Assembly: GCA_026120185.1 (NCBI GenBank)
Contig: JANUWF010001783.1
Span: forward strand, 2,263,001 to 2,327,000
Source of the DNA: Voacanga thouarsii
Taxonomy: Eukaryota > Streptophyta > Magnoliopsida > Gentianales > Apocynaceae
Direction: 5' to 3'
Length of the DNA: 64,000 bases
Shown piece by piece: positions 23,463 to 36,568 of the stretch (position 1 is its first letter; each line of letters starts with the position of its first letter). A program made the position numbers and the translations under genes. The notes beneath the pieces were generated by a model that saw nothing but the letters and a program-made list of their open reading frames with translations, did not search any database and had not been told where the DNA came from.

Positions 23463-23566
23463 ATATTCCCACTCTGCGTGTTAAGCACCCTTCTACTGGA
23501 TGAGGGGCTCCTCATGTACTTTTTACGTATATTAATAAATTTGCTTTCAACCTTCTCAAAAAAAAA
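23463..23566 (+). mobile_element. Very short 5'-truncated retroposon (LINE 3' tail)
   Basis: About 104 bp ending in AATAAATTTGCTTTCAACC..., then CTC and a poly-A run of about 11. It is flanked by a perfect 16-bp direct repeat AAGAAAGATGAATTGT (23447-23462 and 23567-23582). A-tail plus long target duplication is the signature of target-primed reverse transcription. The 3' end resembles plant L1 LINE tails. Confidence 0.78.
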
Positions 23567-23595
23567 AAGAAAGATGAATTGTTTTACTTAAATAC

Positions 23596-23597
<2 letters not shown>

Positions 23598-23632
<35 letters not shown>
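23598..23632. repeat. (AT)n microsatellite
   Basis: About 17 uninterrupted AT repeats in AT-rich spacer. Confidence 0.95.
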
Positions 23633-23635
<3 letters not shown>

Positions 23636-26000
23636 CATTAAACAAAGTATTAGTTGTTAAATCTATGCAAAAAGAAAAAAAAAAGCATATTACTAATTGG
23701 TAAATATCAACAAAAGAGTGATAAGGATTTGTCTAAAAGAATAACCAAAAAATATTATGTCAATAATTTCATTAAACAAAGCCAAAAAAAAAAAAAAAAC
23801 GACTTTGGCATGCATATGAACACAAATTGTATAAAATATATAGTTGACTATTATAAGAGACTTATATACTTTTAGATTATTGTTAATCTTTTAATATATA
23901 TATTTATAGATTATTGTTAGTCTTTTAATGTTTCATAAACTTATGAAATATATAATCAGTTAATGCAATATACCGTACTATTAAATTATGGGGATGATAA
24001 TGGAAACCTCCCTTGAGGTTTGTTGAAATATCATTAGAACTCTTTAAGATTTAAAAAGTACCACTTGCCTCAGGTAGATGTGACATATAAGGGATAAAAC
24101 ATTAAATATAATAGCTGATTATTAATTTTGACCTTCTAACTTTATAGTTTTATTTTTTAAAACAATAGTACAGTTTTATATTCAAAAAATTTATTTTAGG
24201 AGAACCTATATAAATATATACAAACAAAATTATATATAAGTATATAGTGAAAGTAAAAATTTATTTGTACGTTATATAATATCTTTCAATATTAATGTTG
24301 TATTGTAAGTGTTAATACAAAAATATATAGATGATTTTTTTTTTCGTCTGATCTTTAGTTACTTTTATTTGAATAAAAAACCTGAAATATAATTTTAAAA
24401 TTATTTATATTATCTTATTATGCGTTTATTTAATCTTTGAATTGCCTATGTGCAATATTATTTTTTAAAATGCATTGTTATATATAGAAAATATTTTGTT
24501 TTAGTGATCGTCATACTCATAAATGATAAAAGTGGTAATCAACTATTACATTTAATATTTTAACCTTCGACTATTACATCTAAGGAGATAAATTCTATTT
24601 TTCCAAACTTTAGGGGATCCAAATGATATTACAATAAACCTTAAGAAAAGTCTATCTAAAACATGTTTCCACAAGAATCCTCAAATGTTAAAAGAATCAT
24701 CAACAACGATTCTTGGAATATTTATTTTTACTTTGCCTGTCTCAAAGGAATAAGTTCTTAAAAGTTAATTTCCCTCCTTAAAATATAGTTTTGTAGATTT
24801 CAAGAAGTATTTATGATATTTTTTAATATTATTTTTATGAAGTTCTTTTGTCCCGTTAATTATTTAATCCTCTCTCTCTCACACACGTGCGCACATATGC
24901 ACACTCACATACATTATTCCTTTGTATATTATACTTCCCAATTACGATTAAGGACATTTTAGGTAACTTGAGTCATAAATGTTTTCTTTTTTAAATCCTC
25001 AAATTTTTTGTATAAGTTTAAAAGGACCTATATTTTTACATAAAAGAGTGTTTAAAATTTCTTGAACTAGGTGTAATTTCGTATATAGCAATAGAATTCT
25101 TTCGTGGAATCTCCAAGTTGATTCTAGGAGCAGCAGAAGAGCAATCTCAGACACTTTCCTCATAGGTGTTCCAAATGCTGTTTCAGCAGCTACAATAGAG
25201 CAATACTACAATCTAGTTGAAGCCATGATTGGCCCGTCTTAATTCACATCTGGATTTCACTAATTACTAAATAAGGCTGTCGATCTATGTGGATGCTTTA
25301 GATAGAAAGTATTAGTCAGCTAATTTGTACTAAAAAAAAAGGGAAAAAGAGAGAGAGAAAGAAAACATATAACAAATAAATAGCAACATAAGATGTGACC
25401 ACGATTTGTCATGTAAAATAATAACCAAATAAATCAAGCTTGCAGTTTCCTTAAAAGAACTAAAATTAAACTTGTGCACGCACATGCACATGGCACATGT
25501 TATGTAATAGGGCTAAGTATTTTAAGATACCTGATTATTTAAAGAATATTATAAATTTTTAAATGCTCATAAACTTATGAAATATATAGTCATTTAATAC
25601 AATATAACTTCCCAAAAACTTATGTTTCTACAAGATTCGTCAAGCAATAAAAGAGTCATTGAGGAAGATAGTTAAAATAATTTATCATATGTCCTTACAA
25701 TTTTTCTGTAGAAATTCTTGAACTTGGTGTAATTTCATGTACTACAATAAATTAATTTGCTTCATGCAATCTCCAAGTCGTTACTAAATCATTCTTTAAA
25801 GGTAGTTAAAGTCTACATTTTGATCTAAGGCACGTGGAAGACCAAAAAAATAGCAAAGAACACATGAGAAAATGCCGCTCAGATAAAAAGCAGGGTTTAC
25901 CAGTTTCCCGGCATTTGTGAGCAAGTGGTTACCAATGATCATTCATTGCGATTTATATTTGAGTATAAATTGTTTCAAAGGTGAATATTGATATCACTAA

Positions 26001-26043
<43 letters not shown>

Positions 26044-26224
26044 CCCACACATATATATGCCAAAAGCATGGAACCAGAAACCGTATAGATGAATAATTCC
26101 CATCTTGTTTGCAAACTTCTGCAATAATGTCTCATCTCTCCAAGAACTGTTTAGATTGATGCAAAAGTAGTAAACTTCAGCTTTTCAGAAGTTGTTTGTC
26201 ATGTGTATCTCTTGTTCCTCAGTC
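23633..26224. other. AT-rich spacer with old diverged internal duplication; no gene seen
   Basis: Blocks such as CATAAACTTATGAAATATATA (about 23935 and 25570) and TTCTTGAACT.GGTGTAATTTC (about 25060 and 25720) occur twice in the same order, suggesting an old diverged duplication. 25120-25241 is less AT-rich and can be read as an uninterrupted 30-codon stretch (GVPNAVSAATIEQYYNLVEA), which I do not recognise. An (AT)n tract lies at 26006-26039. Confidence 0.45.
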
Positions 26225-26229
26225 ATATA

Positions 26230-26755
26230 TATTGGAAAAATCGGATAAATTTTTTCTCTAAAACAATTAGTGAAATAAACCGATTCAATAGTTACTAAAA
26301 ATTAAAAATTAGAGGAGATACTGTCTCTCTTAAATTTCAATCTCCTATTAGAACTTACGCGCGCGGTGTATTATCACAGCCTACACTCGTGTATACATAA
26401 ATAGTACATATACACGAATAGTAAAATATACCCAAATGAACTGTACAAAACACTACAAAGAAACACAACAAATAATATTGAATATTATGTTACAACTAAA
26501 AAGAAACTATAATAATAACAATAAATAAATATAAAATAAAGAAAGAACACACCTGGAATTGATAGTGGAGTTCGGCCAAATTTGCCTGATCTTTGAGCAC
26601 TACTCAAACAGCTCGCCTTTATTTATATATGGGAGAAGAGATTGTTGGTGTTATCTCTTCCAAAGCCAAACATGGCCTTCTTTTATAGGAAACGAAGGCA
26701 CTGGAATGCTTTGGCCTTTTGATGTGGGATCTAAAAATGAAGCCAAAAGTCAACA
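26230..26755 (-). repeat. 3' LTR of copia element 3
   Basis: 526 bp, collinear with 41589-42115. On the minus strand it starts TGTTGACTTTTGG and ends ...TTTTTCCAATA (CA mutated to TA). Confidence 0.92.
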
Positions 26756-26766
26756 AATCTCCACCA
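26756..26766 (-). promoter_or_regulatory. Polypurine tract of copia element 3
   Basis: On the minus strand, TGGTGGAGATT abuts the 3' LTR start TGTTGACT. Confidence 0.8.
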
Positions 26767-26868
26767 TGGCTTAATTTCTAGTCTCACCAAATACAAAATT
26801 TCTCAATCAAACAAAAAATAAAAAACAATCCTCGCGGTTCTTCCAAATTTGTGCCGTTAGGCACCAAT

Positions 26869-29800
26869 TCAAATGTGTGGGATATTGACCAAGTCTAAAC
26901 AATGTTCAAACTTAGCTCTTGTAACCACATTGGTCTGCATATCTACAGGATTCTTCGTAGTCCGAATCTTTTAGAGAAGTATCTCCTCTTCCTCGAGAAT
27001 TTCCTACACAAAATGATAGCGAACATTAATGTGCTTCGTTCTTGCATGAAAGACTTGATTCTTTGCTAAGTGTATAGCACTCTGACTGTCAGAATATACC
27101 TCAAGATGTTTTTGACCAACTCCTAAGTCTTTAAGCAATCCTTGAAGTCAAATTTCCTTCTTTACGGCTTCTGTAATCGCCATATACTCTACTTCTGTTG
27201 TAGATAAAGTCACTGTTGATTGCAAAGTAGACTTCCAACTAACTGGCACCTTGGCAAAAGTGACAAATAGCCAGTTGTAGAGCATCGCTTATCTAAGTCA
27301 CCTACATAGTCAGAATCATAATATCCAACTATATGTTGACCAAGATTCATCCCGCTCAAACTCTAAACTAACACCTACAGTATCTTGAATATACTATAGA
27401 ATCCATTTCACAGCTTACCAATGACCCTTACCCAGATCATGCATGTACCTGCTCACAACACTAACAGCTTGTGAAATATCGGGTCTTGTACACACCATTG
27501 CATACATCAAGCTTCCAACTGCATTTTCATATGGGACTTTTGCTATGTACTCTCGTTCTTCATTTGTCTTTGGAGATAACTGGCTGCTGAGTTTCAAATG
27601 AGGAGTAAGCGGGGTACTTACAGGTTTTGAATCTTCATTCATACCTAAACATTGTAATACCTTCTTCAAATACTGCTTTTGTGTCAACCAAAGCTTGCCT
27701 CTCTGTTTATCCCTATTTATCTCCATGACGAGAATCTTCTTGGCTTCTCCAAAATCCTTTATTTCGAACTCTTTACTTAACTGAGCCTTAGTATGTCAAT
27801 CTCAGCTTGGCTCTTTATTGCTATCAGCATATCATCAACATATAAGAGTAAGTAGTTGTAAGACCCATCTTGAAGTCTGTGAAAATACATACAATGATCA
27901 TATTTGCTTTTTGTGTACCTCTGACCCTTCATAAACTTATCAAATCATTTGTACCACTGTCTCAGTGATTGCTTTAATGTATACAACTATTTGTTTAACT
28001 TGCAAACCCAATTTTCTTTACCAGCAACCTTGAACCCTTTTGGTTGAGTCATATAGATTTCCTCCTTCAAGTCACCGTGTAGGAACGCAGTATTCACATC
28101 ATGTTGAGCTAGCTCCAAATTTAACTGTGCTATCAAGGCCGACAAAATTCTAATAGAAGAATATTTAACAATTGGAGAAAATATCTCATTATAATTAATT
28201 GCTTCCTTCTGAGCGAAGCCTTTAGCCACCAATCTTACCTTGTAGTAAACATCATCATTGTTAAGAAATCCTTTTTTCTTTGTGAATACCCACTTGCATC
28301 TAATTGCCTTCTTGCCCCTTGGTAGTTGTGTTAGCTTCCACGTCTTGTTTTTCTATAGAGATTGTATTTCTTCTTCTATTGCACCTTTCCATCTACCATT
28401 TTCTGGGCTTCGAACAGCTTCTGGAAAGGTGGATGGAATATTATCAACAATTGGAAGTGTATAAGCCACCATGTCAATAAAACGAGTGGGTTTATGGATT
28501 TCTCGTCTTGTTCTTCTAGTGGTAATTAACTTTGATTGCTGTAGGGGTTCTTGGGTTGGAACCTCTTCCTCATCTGACTCTTCTTCTGTCATGGTAGAGT
28601 TACTGGTGATGCTTTTTGCTGGGGTCACCACCGTCCGTTCAAACTTTACCTGCTTCGGTGTACACTCCACCTATTATGGAGTACCATCAGTCCATTCTGG
28701 ATTTACATTTTTCAACATGGCAGATTCATCAAATGTAACATCCCTATTGATAATTGTCTTTTTTGCCTCTAGACATCACAAACAATACCCCTTAATTCCA
28801 GCATTGAAGCCCATAAAGATAGCCTTATTTGCTTGCGGGTCCAACTTTGATTTATTCACATGATAATATGCAATAGAACAAAAAATATGCAAAGAATCAT
28901 AATTTGTTGTAGGTTTTTTGGACCATACCTCTAAAGGAGTCTTGCCTTCCAATACAGACACCGGCAAGCGGTTGATGAGATGTTGAGCGTATGTCACAGC
29001 CTCAACCCAAAATTTTCTGCCTAACATAGTATTAGACAGCATACAACAAACTTTCTCCATAAGTGTCTTGTTCATGCTCTCTAATATCCTATTCTGCTAT
29101 GGTGTTTTCCTAATTGGAAAGTGCCAAACTATGCACACTCTTGGCATACTTCTAGGAAAGGATCACTTTTGTATTGCCCACTGTTGTTTGTTCGAAAAAC
29201 TTTGATCTTCCTTCCTGTCTAGTTTTCAACTTGAGCTTTCCACTTAAGAAAAACCCCAAGCACACCATCCTTGTTCTTCATAGTAAACATCTACACTCTT
29301 CTGGAAAAATCATCAACAAAAGTGACAAAATAATGCATATCTCCAAGAGACGGGGTCTTGGTAGGGCCCTACAATGCACATAATGCTCACAAAATTCTAA
29401 TTTGCAAGTTTTCGTACCTTTCAATAATCCTTGTTTGGCAAGAATTTGTAAGGATTTTTCACAAACATGTCCTAAATGCATATGCCACAACTTTGTTACC
29501 TCTACATCTTTCTTACTACTAGAAGTTCCAGGCGCCACTATCCCAATCACTGAACTACCTTGGTAGTAATACAGATTATTCTTCCTCACGACTTTTAGCA
29601 TCACAAGTACTTCTGAAGTAGCTTTACGAATTCCATCTTGCAATGTCATAATTAGGCTTTGTTATTCTAAGGCTCCTAAAGAAATGAGATTCTTTTTCAG
29701 CTTTGACACGTACCGCACCTCCTTCAAAATTTTAATGAATCCGTCATGATTTCGCAGCTTGATTGAACCTATCCCGACTGCTTTACATGAATTATCATTA

Positions 29801-29994
29801 CCCATGTAAACAACCCCACCATTAAGTTCCTCGAAGTCAAAGAACTACTCCTGGATGGGAGACATATGATAGGTGCAACCTGAATCCAGAATCTATTCGT
29901 CTTGTTGTGATGTTGATGGTGAAACCACCAGGAGATATCTGATTCCGCATCACTTTTGCATTTAGCACCATTTGCATTTTGCAAAGCCTTTCCT
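26869..29994 (-). pseudogene. Pol (PR-IN-RT-RH) of copia element 3
   Basis: Read on the minus strand. Protease has an intact ILDSGCTYHMSP, with DSG at 29886-29878. The GAG-pre-integrase block is LWHMHLGHVCEKSLQ (about 29490). Integrase is badly decayed: the part after CEHYVHC is shortened, and the C-terminal portion MNKTLMEKVCCMLSN...FWVEAV begins at 29075. RT has VAKGFAQKEAINYNE (about 28220), HDVNTAFLHG and LLYVDDMLIA, whose YVDD lies at 27842-27831. RNase H keeps VYSDSQSAIHLAKN and TKHINVRYHFV. The end is FEHCLDLVNIPHI plus stop at 26871-26869. Several stops and frame changes leave no functional enzyme. Confidence 0.88.
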
Positions 29995-30371
29995 TTTTTC
30001 TTCAACTTTGGACAGTCCTTCTTTCAGCGCCCTTTCTCATGATAAAAAGCACACTTATTTTTGGCAACTTAGCCTTTTGATTTGGATCTTCCTCTTCTTC
30101 CCTTCGATTACCTTTGCTAACGACCTCTTGCCACGAATGCTTCATCTGTTGTAGTTGTTTTGTTTTTCGTTTTATCTTGCTTTCTCAATTCATGGCTATA
30201 CAAAGCAGAACATACAACATCTAAAGGCACATTCTCCTTCCTGTAAAGTAACGTAGTCTCCAAATGTTCAAATTCATCGGGAAGAGATGAAAACAACATA
30301 AAAGCCAAATCTTCATCTTCAAATTTCACATCTAAATTTAACATGTCTGCTACTAATTGATTAAACATAAT
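29995..30371 (-). pseudogene. Gag C-terminal part of copia element 3
   Basis: MFNQLVADMLNL...SLPDEFEHLETTLLY is the UBN2-type gag core, continuing directly from the N-terminal part at 41064-41513 once element 4 is removed. Its zinc knuckle near 30010-30060 is degraded: in CAFYHEKGR the second Cys is Tyr and the His position is Arg, followed by a stop. Confidence 0.87.
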
Positions 30372-30376
30372 GATAT

Positions 30377-31568
30377 TGTTAGCCCTAAGAGCTTTCTTTT
30401 ATGTTTTGATTTATAACAAACGTTGATATGGACCGACTTATCTATTTCCTGTTATAGGACATGTTTGATCCTTATTCTTCTAAAGTTTTTCAGATAAGAA
30501 TTGTTGACAACTTCTTCATCACTGATTTCAAGATTAGAAGGTCAAATGAGAAAATTAGAGTATGAGAAGTTATATATCATGGAAGCTCTTTATGAAGGAT
30601 GATAGATTAGGAAGTGTTATTAAGGTATATTTATTAATTCCTATATCATCTTATTTTTTGATTCATTTAACTTTACCTTGAAGCTTCAAAGGAGATGATT
30701 TTCAAATTTTTTAAAATTCACAGAATTTTGGATGAAACGGTTTGAATCCAAAAGATTTATCCAAAATTGTGTAAACCGGGTTGAAAATATTCTATCAGAA
30801 ATGTGCCATTTTGGACTTAACTTTTGGATGCATCTTCGTCCAAAACCCGACTCCAAAACTCGGATGCATTTAAATAGAAAAATTTGTAGCCGTTTTTTTA
30901 TGACCGTTGGCACTTCACTTTTTGGCTCTATAAATAGCCCTTAATGCAAGATTAGAAGTAAGATTTTTGAGACATTCATCTTAGAAATACCATTGCTCAA
31001 TATTTTCAAAAATCTCCTTTTATCTAGCTTCAAAGTGAGTTCATTTGGTATCAAAGATAAAAGAAATTTGTGGTTTGTATCAGAGAGAATATCTGCTCAA
31101 GTAAGTGAGCTTATCTCTGTTATATTGTTTTCAATCCTCTGTTGTTAGTGCAAGGTTGTGGTGTAAAACCCATAGGGGTGAGCCTTGTGTTGTGTATGTT
31201 CAAGGTTGTGGAGTAAAACCTAGTGAGGTGATCCTCTCTTGTATGTGAAGCTGTTTCATTAAGTGAGGTTAATAAAATAGGTTTGAAAATCCTTAAGTGT
31301 GAGGCTTAAGGTAGTAGACGTAGATCATTGTTGATCAAACCACTATACATCACTTGTCTCATTTTATTTCAGTGGTTTATGTACTGTTTTTGTATTCTTT
31401 CACTGTCTAAATCTGAATATACATCTACGAGTGCTTGGATAGCTTTCTATGTATCTATAAAGTCAATCGAAGCATCTTGGTGATCACCCTTGTTCAGCAT
31501 TTTAGCCACTTCTGAAAAATTATTTTTGCTTGTCAAAAACCTTATTCACCCCCCTCTTAGGTTTTTCA
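30377..31568 (+). repeat. 5' LTR of copia element 4
   Basis: 1,192 bp, TGTTAG...TTTTTCA. It contains TTTTTGGCTCTATAAATAGCC (TATAAATA at about 30929), a likely promoter. It is collinear with 39832-41063. Confidence 0.94.
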
Positions 31569-31570
31569 TT

Positions 31571-31582
31571 TGGTATCAGAGC
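31571..31582 (+). promoter_or_regulatory. Primer-binding site of copia element 4
   Basis: TGGTATCAGAGC, 2 bp after the LTR, is a perfect 12-base complement to initiator tRNA-Met. Confidence 0.93.
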
Positions 31583-31628
31583 GAGGTCTACATTTTCTTG
31601 GTCTAACAACCTTGCAGTAAAGATCCTC

Positions 31629-33479
31629 ATAGCAAGCTCTTCCTCTCTTCCGTATGTTGAAGGGTCTTCAACAAATCGTCCTCATTTGTTTAATGGAAGC
31701 AACTATACTTTTTAGAAAAACAGAATGAAAATTTATGTGCGTTCTATTAACTTCGAGTTATGAAGTTTAATAGAGAATGGTCTTTTTATTCCATCAAAGA
31801 TGATTGATGACATAAAAATACCTAAACAGAATGATGAGTATAGTGTGGAAGACAATGCGAAAATGACTCTAAATTTTCAAGTTATGAACATTTTGTGTTG
31901 TGCACTAGATGCGACTGAACACAACCATGTTAGTGGTTCTGATTCAGCCCATGATATGTGGAGATTGCTAGAAGTCACCCATGAGAGGGACAAACCAAGT
32001 CAAAGAATCAAAACTAGGGCTTCTTATTCATGATTATGAATTATTTACTATGAAGCCAAATAAAAGTATCACTGACATGTTCACAAGATTTACTAATATC
32101 TCAAATAGTTTGAAAGCTTACGAAAAGATTTATTCCTTTGGGGAACAAAACTGAAAAATTCTTGATGCTTTATCAAAAAGCTGGCAGCCTAAAACTCTTG
32201 CTGTAGAAGAATTCTAGGATTTAAAATCCCTACCGACTGAAGTGTTGATTGAATCTCTTTTAACTCATAAGATGAAGCATAAAAGATTTCATAAAACTGA
32301 TGATCATGATAGAGGCAGAAAAGGAATTGCTCTCAAGGCTGAAAATGAAGATGCAGAAACAAGTCTCTCAGAAAGCAGTGAAGGCATGGAAATGGACAAT
32401 GACGACTTAGCAATGATAGCAAAGAAATTTAGAAGGATGTTCAACAAAGGAAACTACCAATGAGAAAGGAAGCTTATAAGAAAGATAGGACAAACCTCTG
32501 GCTTCAAACCTCAATGCTTTGAATGTAAGAGTACCGATCACTTCATTGCAGACTGTCCGGTTGCAAAAGGTAATGAAGGAAAAATATCTATGAAAAAGAA
32601 AGACTTGAAGGTCAAGAAAGGTAAATGATTGATGGGAACTTGGGACCTAAATGAAAGTGGGTCTGAGGATGGAGATTCTGACGAAGAACTGCAAATATTT
32701 ACTTCATGGCATTAGAAAATGAGGTAAACTTTTCAACATCAGATTGCATGTCTAATTCGCTTATATCTATGACTAAAAAGCATGTTGACCCTAATGAATT
32801 GTTATGTGATATGTTTCATGAATTAAGAAAACTATCTAGAAAAAATAAAGATTTAAAGTTGAAAGTTAAATGTCTGATGGAAGAAAACGATGCCTTGCTG
32901 AATAACTATAAAATGTCTCTTGAAACACATACGTGTGCTATAATTGAAAAAGATGTGATTATGACTATCTTGCATCATGTATATCAGGGAAATAAAAACT
33001 TGCATGCTAAAATTCAAATTCTTGAGAATAGGGTTAGAACATTTGATGATATGAAGACTAGAGTAAATGATCTTACCAGTTGTATTGAAAAATTCACAAA
33101 TGGTAAAAGCAATTTGGAAAAGTTACTTGGAACTCATCATCAAATTGGTAACCGAAGTAGCTTAGAATATAGACATGAGGATAAGGATAAAATTTGCAAG
33201 CCTAGATTTGTTCTTGTTGGTAACCGAAGTAGCTTGGAATATGAACATGAGAATAAAAACAGAAAGAACATGTTTCAATATGTTAAACCTGCTTCTTACA
33301 GCACAAACAAAGCATGCTCATATTGTGAAAAATCAGGACATATGGTTTCAAGATGCTTAATCAAAAGAAAAGTGGAAACCGGTGGAGTTACCTTCTGGAA
33401 AATAAAAGAAAATGCTGCTAACCTTCATGGACCCAAGAAAGTGTGGGTACCAAAAATTATTCCTCTTTCTCATGTATAA
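31629..33479 (+). pseudogene. Gag of the Sirevirus-like element 4
   Basis: The N-terminus reads IASSSSLPYVEG from an ATA at 31629 where ATG is expected. Stops lie near 31715 and 31760. The open block 31800-32033 has the gag motif AHDMWRLLEVTHE, followed by a frame change. A first CCHC knuckle, CFECKSTDHFIADC, lies at about 32518. From 32706 to 33479 the frame is open for 257 codons. That part contains a Lys/Glu/Leu-rich likely coiled coil (KNKDLKLKVKCLMEEN) and a short repeat GNRSSLEY..E used twice. It also carries a second knuckle, CSYCEKSGHMVSRC. Two knuckles and a coiled coil are typical of large Sirevirus gags. Confidence 0.86.
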
Positions 33480-36400
33480 GCACGGTCTTTAAGCTTTACC
33501 AAGTGGTTCTTGGACAACAGTTGTTCAAGACACATGACTGGAAACGCAACTCTACTAGAAGATGTTCAGGCCACACAAGAAGGGTTTGTTACATTTGGAG
33601 ACAAGAAGAAAGGAAAGATTCTTGACATTGGTAATATTGGTAAAGGTTCCTTGACTATTATAAAGCAAGTCTTACTCATTGATGATTTGAAATATAACCT
33701 ACTTAGCATTAGCCAACTGTGTGACAATAGTTGCAAAGTCATTTTTGAAAAAAAGATTCTTACTCTATACTTGACAGTGGAAATCTCGAAACCATTCTTA
33801 CTGCCAAACGCATGGGAAATGTATATGTGTTTTATCTTAATGACCTTGTAGCTAATGGAATTAGATGTCTATCCATTCATAACAATGATGGTAATCTTTG
33901 GCATAGAAGATTAGGTCATGTATCATTTGATTTGTTAAACAAACTATCCTCAAAAGAACTTGTTAGGGGCTTCTAAAAATGAAATTTTATAAACACAAAA
34001 TCTGTGATGCCTGTCAATTTGGGAAGAAAATCAAAACCTCTTTTAAACCAAAGAAAATGATTTCTACCTCAAAACCTCTTGAATTAGTTCATATGGATTT
34101 ATTTAGACCCATGAGGACTGCTAGTCTTGGAGGTAAAAAATATGCATATGTAATTATTGATGATTTCTCTAGATTTACCTGGACATTATTTCTTGGACAA
34201 AAAGATGAAGCGTTTACTGAATTTTCAAAACTGATTAAGCACGTCCAAAACTCGATTGGATGCAAACTAATTTCTATTAGAAGTGATAATGGCAAAGAAT
34301 TTTGTAACAGCAAATTTACTCACTTCTGTGATGAAAATGGAGTCTTTCATAATTTTTTAGCAGCTAAAACTCTTCAACAAAATGGTGTTGTTGAAAGGAA
34401 AAATCGGACTTTGCAAGAAATAACTAGATCAATACTTTGTGAAGACACTCTTCTAAAATACTTTTGGGCAGAAGCTGTTAACACAGCATACTATATAATA
34501 AACTGAGTTATGTTAAGACAATTTTTAAGAAAAACACCTTTTGAACTTATGTTTGACAAAACACTTTCTATTTCTTATTTTAAAGTTTTTGGATGTAAAT
34601 TTTTTATTCTAAATACAAGAGATAATCTTGGAAAATTTGATAGTAAGTCCGATGAGGCCATATTTCTTGGATATTCTTCCAACAAGAAAGCTTATAGAGT
34701 ATACAATAAAGGAACACTTTGTGTGCTCACTGCATGTTGTATTTGATGAATCTAACATTTATACTTCAAAAAGAGATGACGATGATGTAGGAAATTCAAA
34801 TGAAGTTAAGATAGATCGTATTAAAGCTCCATCATTAGATACTCATGAAAAAGATGAGGAGATTGAAGAATTGCAGAATGAACAAGGAAAGAACAAACTG
34901 AAGATTCTGCAAATCATCAACTGTCGAAGGATTGGAAATACAAATCAGGCCATCCAAAGGAGCAAATTATTGGAGATCCAAACCAAGGATTTAAAACTCG
35001 ATGGTATTTTATCGACAACTTTGCCCCTCTTTCAAATATTGAACCTAGCAGTATTGATATTGCATTACATGATGAATTTTGGATTATTGCCATGCAAGAA
35101 GAGTTAAATCAATTCGAAAGAAATCAGGTTTCGAAACTTGTTCCTAGACCACATGATCATCTTGTTATTGGAACAAAATGGATTTTTAGAAATAAACTTG
35201 ATAAAAATGGGGCTGTAATTAGAAACAAAGCTAGATTGGTAGTTCAAGGATTTAATCAAGAAGAAGGCATTGACTATAATGAAACATTCGCTCTTTTTGC
35301 TAGACTAGAATCAATTCGAATGTTACTTGCCTTTGCTTCCTTTAAAAATTTTATGCTCTATCAAATGGATGTTAAAAGTGCTTTCCTAAATGGCTTTATT
35401 GAATAGGAAGTGTACGTTGAGTAGCCACTTAGTTTTACTCATGAGCTTTTTCCAAATCATGTTTTCAAACTCTCTAAAGCTCTCTATGGATTAAAGCAAG
35501 CTCTAAGAGCTTGGTATGAAAGGCTTAGTGGTTTCCTAATCTCAAAAGGATTTTCTAGAGACTTAATTGATAATACATTATTCATCAAATCGGATAGTTC
35601 TGGTGACTTACTAATTGTCCAATTCTATGTTGATGATATTATTTTTTGTGGTACTAATGACTCCTTGTACAAGATGTTTGCTAAGACTATGCAGCAAGAA
35701 TTTGAAATAAGTATGATGGGAGAATTGAACTTCTTTCTCGGACTGCAAATTAAGCAAACCAAAGATGGAATCTTCATAAACCAAGCTAAGTATGCCAAAG
35801 AGTTGCTCAAAAGGTTTGGAATGAATGAAGCAAAAGAAATCAGCACACCTATGAATACATCCATAAAACTTGACCAAGATGAAAATAGTAAGAGGGTAGA
35901 TGAACGTAAATATAGAGGTATGATTGGAACTCTACTATATCTTACTGCTAGTTGACCAAATATCATGTTTTCAATATATCTTTGTACTCGATTTCAATCT
36001 CGTCCGAAGGAATCACATTTAAGTACAATTAAACGCATACTTTGATATCTTATTGGCACATATGATTATGGATTGTGGTATCCACGTACTAACACTTTTG
36101 ATCTTATAGGATATACTAATGTAGATTATGCAAGGTGTAAAGTTAAAAGAAAAAGTACTAGTGGCCATTGTCAATTTCTTGGACATTCACTAGTTTCATG
36201 GCACAGTAAAAAAGCAGGCATGCGCATCATTATCCACCACTAAGGCTAAATACATTGCAGTAGGAAGTTGTTGTGCTCAAATTTTATGGATGAAGAATAC
36301 TTTACTAGATTTCAATCTAAATTTTAATTGTGTACCTATAATGTGTGATAATACAAGTGCTATTAATCTAACAAAAAATCCAGTGCAGTATTCAAGAACA

Positions 36401-36568
36401 AAGCACATTAAAGTTAAACATCACTTCATCTGAGACCATGTACTCAAAGGGGATGTGTGTGTTGAATATGTCTCAACGGATGAACAACTTACAGATATCT
36501 TCACTAAATCTCTAGCTGTGGATAGATTCAACAACTTGAGAAGAAGTTTGGGCATTACAAGAATTTGA
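33480..36568 (+). pseudogene. Pol (PR-IN-RT-RH) of the Sirevirus-like element 4
   Basis: Protease begins WFLDNSCSRHMTGN (about 33505); the catalytic DSG is DNS here. Integrase is open from 33979 to 34506 with CDACQFGK, HMDLFRPM, SIRSDNGKEF and NGVVERKNRTLQ, so all three D,D,E residues are present. RT starts about 35092 (GTKWIFRNKL, YQMDVKSAFLNGF) with FYVDDIIF at about 35623. RNase H (ARCKVKRKSTSGH, MCDNTSAINLTKN) ends SLGITRI plus stop at 36566-36568. In-frame stops (e.g. 34504, 35404, 35953) and frame changes inactivate it. Pol precedes a third ORF by 435 bp. Confidence 0.9.

Noticed and set aside
24870..24915. CT/CA-rich stretch with CACGTG as a promoter element
   Set aside because: No gene follows on either strand, and the sequence is a degenerate simple repeat.
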